Source: Kiritimatiellia bacterium (lineage in GTDB: Bacteria > Verrucomicrobiota > Kiritimatiellia > RFP12 > UBA1067). Taken from it: DNA of 20,852 nucleotides. Below the pieces are notes generated by a model, which did no database searches, was not told the origin of the DNA, and saw only the letters and a list, made by a program, of their open reading frames with translations. Of the stretch, positions 10,392 to 17,530 are shown piece by piece. The stretch is from NCBI GenBank assembly GCA_024405255.1, contig JAKSOY010000054.1, forward strand, positions 1 to 20,852, given 5' to 3'. The position numbers were made by a program, and so were the translations under genes. Each line of letters begins with the position of its first letter. Positions within the stretch are counted from its first letter, which is position 1.

Positions 10392-12106
10392 TGGCTTTTG
10401 CAATCGACATTGTTCTGCCGGGCGAAGGTTCGGCCAACCGCTACCTCTTTGAAGACGGTGCCTACATCCTCGGGCGCGGTCCTGCCTGCCACATCAACCT
10501 GAACGACGGCAGTGTTTCCGAACGCCACGCCCTTCTGATGCTGAACGGCGAAACCGCCACGCTCAAGGACATGAACAGCGCCAACGGCACGTTCGTCAAC
10601 GGCACCCCGATCAACGACGAGGTCCTCTTGTCGCCCGAAGCCGTCGTGCAGGTGGGCGACACCGCCCTGCGCGTGTTCCCCGTGTCGGCAGAAGAAATCG
10701 CCGACATGCAGCAGCCGTCCGCGCCGGAAGAACCTGCCCCCGAAGCCCCGGCCGCCGAAGAGGATGAACCTGAGGAACAGCCGGACCCGATGGCCGAAAT
10801 CCGCCGTCAGGTCAAGGAGCAGATCCAGCAAGAGCTCATCACACGCCTCGACCTCAAGCGTCTGACGGTCGCCGGTGTCGACCGCGAAGGACTTGAAAAG
10901 CAGGCAACAGCCAAGATCCACGAAATCGTCGAACAGGTTCGTTCGAACGGCAAACTGCCGGAAGGCATCGACGCGGAAAGCATCGAGCGCGAAGTGTTCA
11001 ACGAAGCGCTTCGACTCGGACCGCTGGAGGAGCTGCTGGCCGATGAATCCGTGACCGAAATCATGGTGAACGGTCCGCATCGCGTCTATGTGGAACGCCA
11101 CGGCAAGTTGCAGCTTTCCAAACTCCAGTTCCTCGACGACGCCAGCGTCATGGCCGTCATCGAGCGCATCGTGTCGCCGATCGGCCGCCGCATCGATGAA
11201 TCGCAGCCGTATGTGGACGCGCGTCTGGCGGACGGTTCGCGCGTGAACGCGATCATCCCGCCGCTCGCGCTGTCGGGTCCGACGATCACGATTCGTAAGT
11301 TCGCGAAGAAGACGCTGACCGTGACGGACTTCGTCAACTTCGGCACCTGGACCTACAACGCCGCCGAGTTCATGAAGGCCTGCGTGGTGATGCGCAAGAA
11401 CATCATCGTAGCCGGCGGTACGGGATCCGGTAAGACGACCCTTCTGAACCTGCTCTCGGGCTTCATCCCGAAGACCGAACGTATCGTGACGGTGGAAGAC
11501 GCGGCCGAACTGCGCCTCGTCCAGCCGCATGTGGTGCGGCTCGAGGCGCGTCCGCCGAACATCGAAGGCCGCGGCGCCGTGACGATTCGCGACCTCGTGA
11601 AGAACTGTCTGCGTATGCGTCCGGACCGCATCATCGTGGGCGAATGCCGTAGCGGTGAAGCGCTCGACATGCTGCAGGCGATGAACACGGGCCACGACGG
11701 TTCGCTCACGACCGTGCACGCGAACTCGCCGCGCGATGTGATCTCGCGTCTTGAAACGATGGTGCTGATGAGCGGCATGGAACTGCCCTCGCGCGCCATC
11801 CGCGAGCAGATCGCCTCGGCCGTCGACATCATCATCCACGAATCGCGTCTCTCCGACGGATCCCGCAAGGTGGTGGCCATCTCCGAAGTGACCGGCATGG
11901 AAGGCCAGCAGATCGTCATGCAAGACATCTTCCAATTCCGCCAGACGGGCATCGACGAACACGGCAAAGTGCTCGGGCAGTTCCGTCCGACCGGTGCCAT
12001 TCCAACCTTCTACGAACACCTCAAGAGCCGCGGACTCCACCTCGACACGGCGATCTTCGACCCGAACAAGAATGTCGAAGTCCGTCTGGAAAAGGTGGGC
12101 GACTAA
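10391..12106 (+). CDS. cpaF: FHA-CpaF/TadA fusion: Tad pilus secretion ATPase
   Basis: This 571-residue protein joins an FHA domain (about 1-97: ILGRG at 26-30, SERH at 43-46, NSANGTFVNG at 62-71) through an acidic, Pro-rich linker (about 108-133) to a full CpaF/TadA-type secretion ATPase. The ATPase has Walker A GGTGSGKTT (342-350), the Asp-box TVEDAAEL (367-374), Walker B-region RIIVGECR (413-420) and the His box TVHANS (441-446). It should hydrolyse ATP at the inner-membrane face to drive Flp pilus assembly with TadB. FHA domains bind phosphothreonine, and the conserved Arg, Ser, His and Asn residues suggest this one is functional. The ATG overlaps the CpaB stop by one base, with GGGAGG upstream. 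Canonical TadA/CpaF lacks the FHA part. Confidence 0.93.
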   Translation: MAFAIDIVLPGEGSANRYLFEDGAYILGRGPACHINLNDGSVSERHALLMLNGETATLKDMNSANGTFVNGTPINDEVLLSPEAVVQVGDTALRVFPVSAEEIADMQQPSAPEEPAPEAPAAEEDEPEEQPDPMAEIRRQVKEQIQQELITRLDLKRLTVAGVDREGLEKQATAKIHEIVEQVRSNGKLPEGIDAESIEREVFNEALRLGPLEELLADESVTEIMVNGPHRVYVERHGKLQLSKLQFLDDASVMAVIERIVSPIGRRIDESQPYVDARLADGSRVNAIIPPLALSGPTITIRKFAKKTLTVTDFVNFGTWTYNAAEFMKACVVMRKNIIVAGGTGSGKTTLLNLLSGFIPKTERIVTVEDAAELRLVQPHVVRLEARPPNIEGRGAVTIRDLVKNCLRMRPDRIIVGECRSGEALDMLQAMNTGHDGSLTTVHANSPRDVISRLETMVLMSGMELPSRAIREQIASAVDIIIHESRLSDGSRKVVAISEVTGMEGQQIVMQDIFQFRQTGIDEHGKVLGQFRPTGAIPTFYEHLKSRGLHLDTAIFDPNKNVEVRLEKVGD

Positions 12107-12148
12107 CGCCTGATCAAGTCAGCAAGTCTTTGAGTTTGTGAGCGAACG

Positions 12149-13042
12149 ATGAATGTCGAATTGATGATCAGCTGGGGTGCCGTCAGTACCGTTGGACTCG
12201 CCTTCTTTGCTTTTGCGCTGCTCTTCGTCTCTGCCTTGCACGAAGGGACGGACAACTATGCCTCCGTCATGGGCAAAGAGACGAGCCAGCAGTTCGAAGA
12301 CGTCTTCATGTTCGTCTCACCGCAGAAGATCGCCCAGCTTGGCCGTATCTCGGCCCTGATGGCCTTCTTCCTGTTCTTCATTCCGCTCTTCAGCTTCACG
12401 AACGCCCTCTCGACGATCGCCGGCATTGCGCTCGGTCTTTGTGCGGGCGCGTTCGTGTTCACGCTGCCGGGGCGCTATGTGCGAATTCTGCGTGATCGGC
12501 GCCGTCTGAAATTCAACGAGCAGCTTGTGGAAGCGCTCGGTACGATGTCGAACGCCCTGCGCGCGGGCTTCTCCATCAACCAGGCCTTCGAGAGCGTCGT
12601 CGAAAACGGCGAAAAGCCGATCTCGCAGGAGTTCAGCGTTCTCTTGCAGCAGATGCGCGTGGGTCTCAGTTTCGAGGACGCGCTGGCCTCGCTCGACAAG
12701 CGCGTGCAGTCCGACGACCTGACGCTCGTGTGCACATCGATCGACATTGCACGCAAGACGGGCGGCAATCTGACGGAAATCTTCGACCGCATTTCAGAGA
12801 CGATCCGCGGTCGTATGCGCATCGAACGTCGCGTGCGCACGCTAACGGCCCAGGGCCGTATGCAAGGCATCATCGTCTCCGCAATGCCGTTCGTCCTGGG
12901 CCTAGCGATGACCGTACTGAAGCCGGATGTGATGAAACCCTTCCTCTTCTCGCTCAAAGGCGTGGCCTGCGTGAGTCTCTGCATCGTACTGGTGACGATC
13001 GGCTGGCTCATCATCCGCAAGATCATCAAGATCGACGTCTAG
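12149..13042 (+). CDS. tadB: TadB-like inner-membrane platform protein (T2SSF domain)
   Basis: This 297-residue protein has N-terminal membrane helices (about 8-30, then 66-85 and 88-107), a cytoplasmic type II secretion F domain (about 120-240: NEQLVEALGTMSNALRAGFS, RKTGGNLTEIFDRISETIR, LTAQGRMQG), and two C-terminal helices. TadB and TadC together form the platform that couples the ATPase to pilin polymerisation; only this one is present here. It resembles TadB more than TadC in the RTLTAQGRMQG segment. The ATG lies 42 bases past the CpaF stop with only a weak GAGCGA upstream. It is the last gene of the operon, followed by a convergent gene. Confidence 0.88.
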   Translation: MNVELMISWGAVSTVGLAFFAFALLFVSALHEGTDNYASVMGKETSQQFEDVFMFVSPQKIAQLGRISALMAFFLFFIPLFSFTNALSTIAGIALGLCAGAFVFTLPGRYVRILRDRRRLKFNEQLVEALGTMSNALRAGFSINQAFESVVENGEKPISQEFSVLLQQMRVGLSFEDALASLDKRVQSDDLTLVCTSIDIARKTGGNLTEIFDRISETIRGRMRIERRVRTLTAQGRMQGIIVSAMPFVLGLAMTVLKPDVMKPFLFSLKGVACVSLCIVLVTIGWLIIRKIIKIDV

Positions 13043-13070
13043 TCGCGGATGCCGATGCAGAGCCGCGACT
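13041..13070. terminator. Hairpin between convergent tadB and DEAD-box helicase genes
   Basis: AGTCGCGG (13041-13048) pairs with CCGCGACT (13063-13070) in an 8-bp stem with a 14-base loop. It begins within the tadB stop codon and ends 11 bases short of the helicase stop. No T tract follows on either strand, so it may be a weak or Rho-assisted bidirectional terminator, or only a 3'-end stabiliser. Confidence 0.45.
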
Positions 13071-13080
13071 CGCCACTCGC

Positions 13081-14691
13081 TTACTTCTGGCCGAAGTCGG
13101 GTTCGCGGCGGCCCTCGAAATTCTTGCGCTGCCGTTTATGCTTCTTCGCGTTGGCGGGATGCACGAATTTCTTCTGCGGCTTTTCCTGCCCCCAGAAACG
13201 CGCCCCCGGATGGCGTTGATTGCCCTTCTTGTTGCGCTCACCGCCGCGGATCCACGGGGCGGTCGGCAGGCCTTCCTTCTGCTTGCCCGTCTTCTGTTCG
13301 GCGAGCTGCGAATGAAACGGATGGTCGCGATCAACGGGAATCGTCTTGCGGATGAAGCGCTCGACGGCCTTGAGCAGATTGCGCTCTTCCGGCGCGACGA
13401 AGGAAATCGCCGCGCCCGATTCGCCCGCGCGGGCCGTACGGCCGATACGATGCACGTAGCTTTCCGTCTCCACCGGAAGTTCCATATTGACGACGAGATC
13501 GACATCCGGCACATCGATGCCGCGGCTCGCGATGTCCGTCGCCACGAGAACGCGCAGCTTGCCGTCCTTGAAGGACTGCAGGGCCCGCGTCCGCTGGTTC
13601 TGCGTCTTATCCGAATGGATGGCCGCCACCGTGATGTCCTGCTGGCGCAACTTGCGTTCCACGCGGTCCGCACCATGGCGCGTACGTGCGAAGACGATCA
13701 CGCGGAACCACTCGTCGTGGTTCTTCAGAAGATGGATGAGCAGGTTGTCTTTATTGCCCTTCTCGACGAGCATGCACTTCTGGTTGATCTTCTCGACCGT
13801 CGGTGCCTCAGGGTTGATCATCACCTGCATCGGGTCATACACGAGATCACCCGCGAGGCGCAGGATCTCCGGCGAAAGCGTGGCCGAGAAGAAGAGCGAC
13901 TGGCGCAACTTGCCGTTCACGCCATTGCCCGTCGCACCGGCCGCGACCTTGTTCGGCGGCAATTTGGAAATGATGCGCTGGATGTCGGGCAGGAAGCCCA
14001 TGTCGAGCATCCGGTCCGCTTCGTCGAGCACAAACATCTCGACCTGATCAAGATAGACCGCGCCCTGGGTCATCAAGTCGATGAGGCGTCCAGGCGTCGC
14101 GATCACCGTTTCCGCGCCGCGCTGCAGGGCCTTCACCTGCGGCCCCTGCGACACGCCGCCGAACACGACGGCGAACGGCTGGCCCGTGTACTTCGAATAC
14201 TTCGCCACGTTCTCGGCCGTCTGTGCGGCGAGTTCGCGCGTCGGAGAAAGGACAAGTGCGCGCGGATGGCCTGGCACGACCTTCTGTCCTTCGGCCGACG
14301 CGAGCAAACGGTTCAGAATCGGCAGCATGAAGGCCGCCGTCTTGCCGGTTCCCGTCTGGGCGCAGCCGATGAGATCGCGTCCCTCGAGCAGATACGGAAT
14401 CGCCTTTTCCTGAATGGGCGTCGGCACCACATAGCCTGCATCGCCGATGGCATATTGCAGGCGCGTGTCGAGCTTGCCGAAGACATTCGCCTCGAACACG
14501 GCGGGCGGCGGTTCGGTCGGCAGCGGCGGGATCTTCGGAGCCGGAACCTTTTCCGCCAATCCGAAATGAGGATTGCGCCGAGGTCCCTGGCCTCCGTGGC
14601 CGTGCTTCTTGTGATGATGCGAAAACGCCGCTTTGCGTCCGCGGTTGAAATTGGGTCCGCCAATGGGATAACTGAATTCTTCTCTGCTCAT
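13081..14691 (-). CDS. DEAD-box ATP-dependent RNA helicase (RhlE-like)
   Basis: This 536-residue protein has the full DEAD-box motif set: a Q motif with TPIQEKAIP (91-99), AQTGTGKT (111-118), PTRELA (150-155), ATPGR (198-202), LDEAD (222-226), FFSATLS, VFART, ATDIASRGIDV and HRIGRTARAG. It unwinds RNA duplexes in the cytoplasm (ribosome assembly or mRNA turnover in this family). The N terminus is extended by about 65 residues with a His-rich patch (SHHHKKHGHGG, 24-34), and the C terminus is a basic tail, as in RhlE. A short Gly/Ala insertion (about 250-260) lies between DEAD and SAT. The ATG at 14691 has no Shine-Dalgarno site and lies about 3 bases past the expected transcription start, so the message may be effectively leaderless. 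Confidence 0.92.
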   Translation of the reverse strand: MSREEFSYPIGGPNFNRGRKAAFSHHHKKHGHGGQGPRRNPHFGLAEKVPAPKIPPLPTEPPPAVFEANVFGKLDTRLQYAIGDAGYVVPTPIQEKAIPYLLEGRDLIGCAQTGTGKTAAFMLPILNRLLASAEGQKVVPGHPRALVLSPTRELAAQTAENVAKYSKYTGQPFAVVFGGVSQGPQVKALQRGAETVIATPGRLIDLMTQGAVYLDQVEMFVLDEADRMLDMGFLPDIQRIISKLPPNKVAAGATGNGVNGKLRQSLFFSATLSPEILRLAGDLVYDPMQVMINPEAPTVEKINQKCMLVEKGNKDNLLIHLLKNHDEWFRVIVFARTRHGADRVERKLRQQDITVAAIHSDKTQNQRTRALQSFKDGKLRVLVATDIASRGIDVPDVDLVVNMELPVETESYVHRIGRTARAGESGAAISFVAPEERNLLKAVERFIRKTIPVDRDHPFHSQLAEQKTGKQKEGLPTAPWIRGGERNKKGNQRHPGARFWGQEKPQKKFVHPANAKKHKRQRKNFEGRREPDFGQK

Positions 14692-14700
14692 AGGGCGTGT

Positions 14701-14729
14701 AGTATACCATATTATTGCGTGCATTTGGA
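14701..14729 (-). promoter_or_regulatory. Extended -10 promoter of the DEAD-box helicase gene
   Basis: On the minus strand the -10 is TATACT (14706-14701), preceded by TGG. The -35 position (14729-14724, TCCAAA) matches poorly. It shares TATGGTATACT with the aquaglyceroporin promoter. The start codon at 14691 lies about 10 bases past the -10. Confidence 0.55.
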
Positions 14730-14750
14730 CATCAATTTTGATATAATGTC
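14728..14750 (+). promoter_or_regulatory. Extended -10 promoter with nested dyad, phosphoesterase operon
   Basis: TATAAT at 14742-14747 is preceded by TGA (extended -10); I find no good -35. A perfect inverted repeat ATCAA-tt-TTGAT (14731-14742) overlaps the upstream edge of the -10. Outer arms GACAT (14728-14732) and ATGTC (14746-14750) flank it. This could be an operator, and it also lies at or just upstream of the divergent helicase promoter. The leader to the ATG at 14834 would be about 80 bases. Confidence 0.5.
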
Positions 14751-14833
14751 AAAGTCACTGCGAAAGGGAGCGCAGGTGAGACCGTAGGTTTTGATCGGGC
14801 GGAAATCGGTTGGCAGAAATCGAGGTATAAAAA

Positions 14834-15781
14834 ATGAATTTGACGCGTCGTACTTTTCTAGGCGGAATCGCTGCCGCTGCAGCCTGCCCTCGTGTGTTGG
14901 CATCGGCCAAGGCCGCGGTCGATCCCGAGCTCACCGTGCTTTTCAGCGATGTCCACGTCAATGGCGTGGCGGGGTCCAGCACCTATCAACGCCAGAAGTT
15001 TTCGCGTGTCGTCGCCGATATCCTCAAGTTGGATCCGCTGCCCGCGCGGGCGATCTGCTTCGGCGACCTCGCCTACCTTTTCGGCCGCAAGGAGGACTAC
15101 CTTCAGTCCGCACCGGGCCTCAAGCTTCTCGCCGACGCGGGTATTCAGGTGACGATCGGCATGGGCAACCATGACCGCCGTTCGACGTTCCTCGAAGTTC
15201 ATCCCAGCTATGCGCAGACCACCAAGGTGCCGGGACGCATTGTCAGCGTCGTCGATGCGGGCCGCGTGGATTTCATCATGCTCGACGGGCTGCAGGGTAC
15301 TGACGACCGCGAGTTCACCGACATGGGTCCGGGCAATGGACGCCTCGACGCCGCCCAGCAGGAGTGGCTGCAGAGCGTGCTCCCCAAGTGGAAGAAGCCC
15401 GTCTTCGTCTGCTCCCATTTCCCTGTCAACGAACTCGCCGTCGGCAATCAGAAGCTGGCCAATTTCCTGGGGCAGTGTCCGGCCGTCGCGGGCTATCTCC
15501 ACGGACACGACCACCGCTGGTACAAAACGCTTCCCATCGTGGACTGGAAACGCAACACCAGCCTCCGGACACTCTGCCTGCCTTCCACGGGACACTGGGG
15601 CGACATTGGCTTCGTCACCTTCCGGACGACGGCAGATCTGGCCCTCGCCTCGTTGCACCAGTCCGAATACTTCTTCCCGAATCCCGAACCCCAGCGTCCG
15701 GAAGATCGCCGGCTTTGGGACATCATCACCGCCGAGAATCAGCAGCAAACCTGTTCGTTCATCCTGCCCAAGCTCGGCTGA
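14834..15781 (+). CDS. Tat-exported calcineurin-like metallophosphoesterase
   Basis: This 315-residue protein begins with a twin-arginine signal (LTRRTFLGG, then a hydrophobic Ala-rich stretch; RR at 5-6). The complete calcineurin-like dinuclear metal site follows: FSDVH (D39, H41), FGDLAY (D78), GMGNHD (N112, H113), SHF (H195) and GHDH (H225, H227). It probably acts in the periplasm after folded export, hydrolysing a phosphomonoester or phosphodiester; the substrate is not evident. The pattern is like cAMP phosphodiesterase (CpdA) or purple-acid-phosphatase relatives. The ATG at 14834 has GAGG about 9 bases upstream. It is the first gene of a run with the TolC-like and adaptor genes, and the next start lies 4 bases past its stop. 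Confidence 0.86.
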   Translation: MNLTRRTFLGGIAAAAACPRVLASAKAAVDPELTVLFSDVHVNGVAGSSTYQRQKFSRVVADILKLDPLPARAICFGDLAYLFGRKEDYLQSAPGLKLLADAGIQVTIGMGNHDRRSTFLEVHPSYAQTTKVPGRIVSVVDAGRVDFIMLDGLQGTDDREFTDMGPGNGRLDAAQQEWLQSVLPKWKKPVFVCSHFPVNELAVGNQKLANFLGQCPAVAGYLHGHDHRWYKTLPIVDWKRNTSLRTLCLPSTGHWGDIGFVTFRTTADLALASLHQSEYFFPNPEPQRPEDRRLWDIITAENQQQTCSFILPKLG

Positions 15782-15785
15782 TCCA

Positions 15786-17528
15786 ATGCATTCCCACAGC
15801 ATTCATTCCACACGTCCGCTCCTTGCTACCGCGGCCGTGCTGGTTGTTCTCGTCGGTTGCATGACGCCTGAGAAGGCCGTGCGCGAAGCCGATGAAACAG
15901 CCATCGCCCTCGCGACTGCAGCCTGGAAGGAACAGACCGGACTGACCAATTCGTTCAACATCGCGCGTCCTGCGGATGTGCTCACGCTGCGCATTGCGCT
16001 CGCGGCGCTGAAGCAGGGCGTCACGAATGCGGTCTTTCCTCGCATCGCGGGCGTGTCGCCTTTGGCGGCGACGACGAATGGACAGCTTCGACTCACGCTG
16101 ACGGACGCCTTGCGTCTCGGTGCGCGCAACAATCGCCGTTACCAGTCGCTCAAGGAAAGCGTCTACCAGAACGCGCTCGCGCTCGACTCGCAGCGGTACG
16201 TCTTCGACAACACTTTCAGCGGATTCATCCTCGGCACTCTCACGGGATCGCCTGAAATCAACAAAGATGCGGGCGAAACGGGGGCGGGGTTCGCTCGCAA
16301 GTTCGAGAATGGCGCATCGATCGCCGGCAACATGGCGCTCGACGTTGCGAAGATGATCCGCGAGGACTGGCATTCGTTCGGCTGGACGGGCGATCTGACA
16401 GCCAGTCTTCCCCTTCTGCGAGGCTCGACGCGTGAAATCGTACGCGAACCCCTCACGCAGGCCGAGCGCAATCTCGCCTATTCGATCCTGACGTTCGAAC
16501 GCTATCGTCAGACCTTTGCCCTTTCGATCGTGCAGACCTACTACAACGTCTTGAAGGTCGCACAGAACCGCCGCAACTCCGACGACAACGAGAAACGTCT
16601 GAAGCTCAACTTCCAGCGTGCGGAAATGATGTTCAAGGCCGGGCGAATGGACCGTATCCAAATGGACCAGGCCAAGACCGACTTGCTCTCGGCGCAGCAG
16701 ACGATCATCTCCACCCAGAAAAGCTACGAGGATTCGCTCGACAGCTTCAAGATGACGCTGGGGTTCTCGCCCGAGGCGCCCATCGAACTCGACGACAGCG
16801 AACTGCGCCATCTGCAGGACCAGATGGAACAGCGGGCCGCCCAACAGCCGGATGCGCTGAGTGACTTCCCGGCGGAAAGCATCGCCCTCACAACGGCCAT
16901 CGACGAGCGTTTCGACCTCGCGGTGACGCGTGGCGATCTGATCGACGCCGAACGGGCTGTAACCGTTTCGGCCGACGCCTTGCGTGCGGACCTCACCGTG
17001 GATGGCGGCGTGGGTTATGACGCGGGGAAGGACAGCCGACGGCACAACGTGGACGACGCCACGTCGACCTCGCTCAAGATCCGCCTTTCGGCACCGTGGG
17101 ACCGGCGCCGCGAGCGCAATGCCTATCGCCGGGCGCTCATCTCGCTCGCCCAAAGCGAACGTGCCTACGAAGAGGCCGAAGACAACGTCAAAAACGAGGT
17201 TCGGGCCGGTTACCGCGAACTCGTCGCCGCACGGGCGACCTATGCGAACGCCGTCGAATCATTCAAGGTCGCACAGATGCGCGCCAAGTCCATCGAGCTC
17301 TTCATGCAGTCCGGACGAAGCTCCATGCGTGATATCCTCGAATCGGAAAGTTCGCTGCTGAACGCGCGTAACTCGCTTTGCTCGGCTGTCGTCTCGTGGC
17401 ACATGAGCGATCTCAACCTGCGGAGCAAAATGGGCATCTTCAACGTGCTCCTCGACGGTTCGCTCGCACCGCATACGACGACGCCCACCCTTCTCGACCT
17501 CGTCAACCAACCTCGTACGCTTTACTGA
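15786..17528 (+). CDS. TolC-like outer-membrane efflux lipoprotein
   Basis: This 580-residue protein has a lipoprotein signal with lipobox LVGC (Cys25) and the helical architecture of the outer-membrane efflux (OEP) family. One repeat is seen from about 100 (LTLTDALRLGARNNRRYQSLKESVYQNAL) through the helical ILTFERYRQTFALSIVQTYYNVLKVAQ. A second lies in the C-terminal half (AIDERFDLAVTRGDLIDAERAV, NEVRAGYRELVAARATYANAVESFKVAQ, SSLLNARNSL). Such trimers form the outer-membrane duct of tripartite exporters, and OprM-type members are lipidated like this one. No Shine-Dalgarno site precedes the ATG, so translation is probably coupled to the upstream gene. The N-terminal about 75 residues after Cys25 are not typical of the family. 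Confidence 0.83.
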   Translation: MHSHSIHSTRPLLATAAVLVVLVGCMTPEKAVREADETAIALATAAWKEQTGLTNSFNIARPADVLTLRIALAALKQGVTNAVFPRIAGVSPLAATTNGQLRLTLTDALRLGARNNRRYQSLKESVYQNALALDSQRYVFDNTFSGFILGTLTGSPEINKDAGETGAGFARKFENGASIAGNMALDVAKMIREDWHSFGWTGDLTASLPLLRGSTREIVREPLTQAERNLAYSILTFERYRQTFALSIVQTYYNVLKVAQNRRNSDDNEKRLKLNFQRAEMMFKAGRMDRIQMDQAKTDLLSAQQTIISTQKSYEDSLDSFKMTLGFSPEAPIELDDSELRHLQDQMEQRAAQQPDALSDFPAESIALTTAIDERFDLAVTRGDLIDAERAVTVSADALRADLTVDGGVGYDAGKDSRRHNVDDATSTSLKIRLSAPWDRRRERNAYRRALISLAQSERAYEEAEDNVKNEVRAGYRELVAARATYANAVESFKVAQMRAKSIELFMQSGRSSMRDILESESSLLNARNSLCSAVVSWHMSDLNLRSKMGIFNVLLDGSLAPHTTTPTLLDLVNQPRTLY

Positions 17529-17530
17529 TC

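Noticed and set aside
10388..12040. A 550-codon open frame on the minus strand.
   Set aside because: It is antisense to the FHA-CpaF gene, which has complete ATPase motifs. The product is His/Asp/Arg-rich low complexity.
12730..14787. A 685-codon plus-strand frame across the end of tadB and the helicase.
   Set aside because: It overlaps two well-supported genes in other frames, has no domain, and lacks a start signal.
15786..17528. TolC-like gene as the missing pilus secretin.
   Set aside because: It has helical OEP-type repeats and is coupled to an HlyD-type adaptor. It lacks secretin beta-domain features, so it is an exporter duct and not a CpaC/RcpA substitute.
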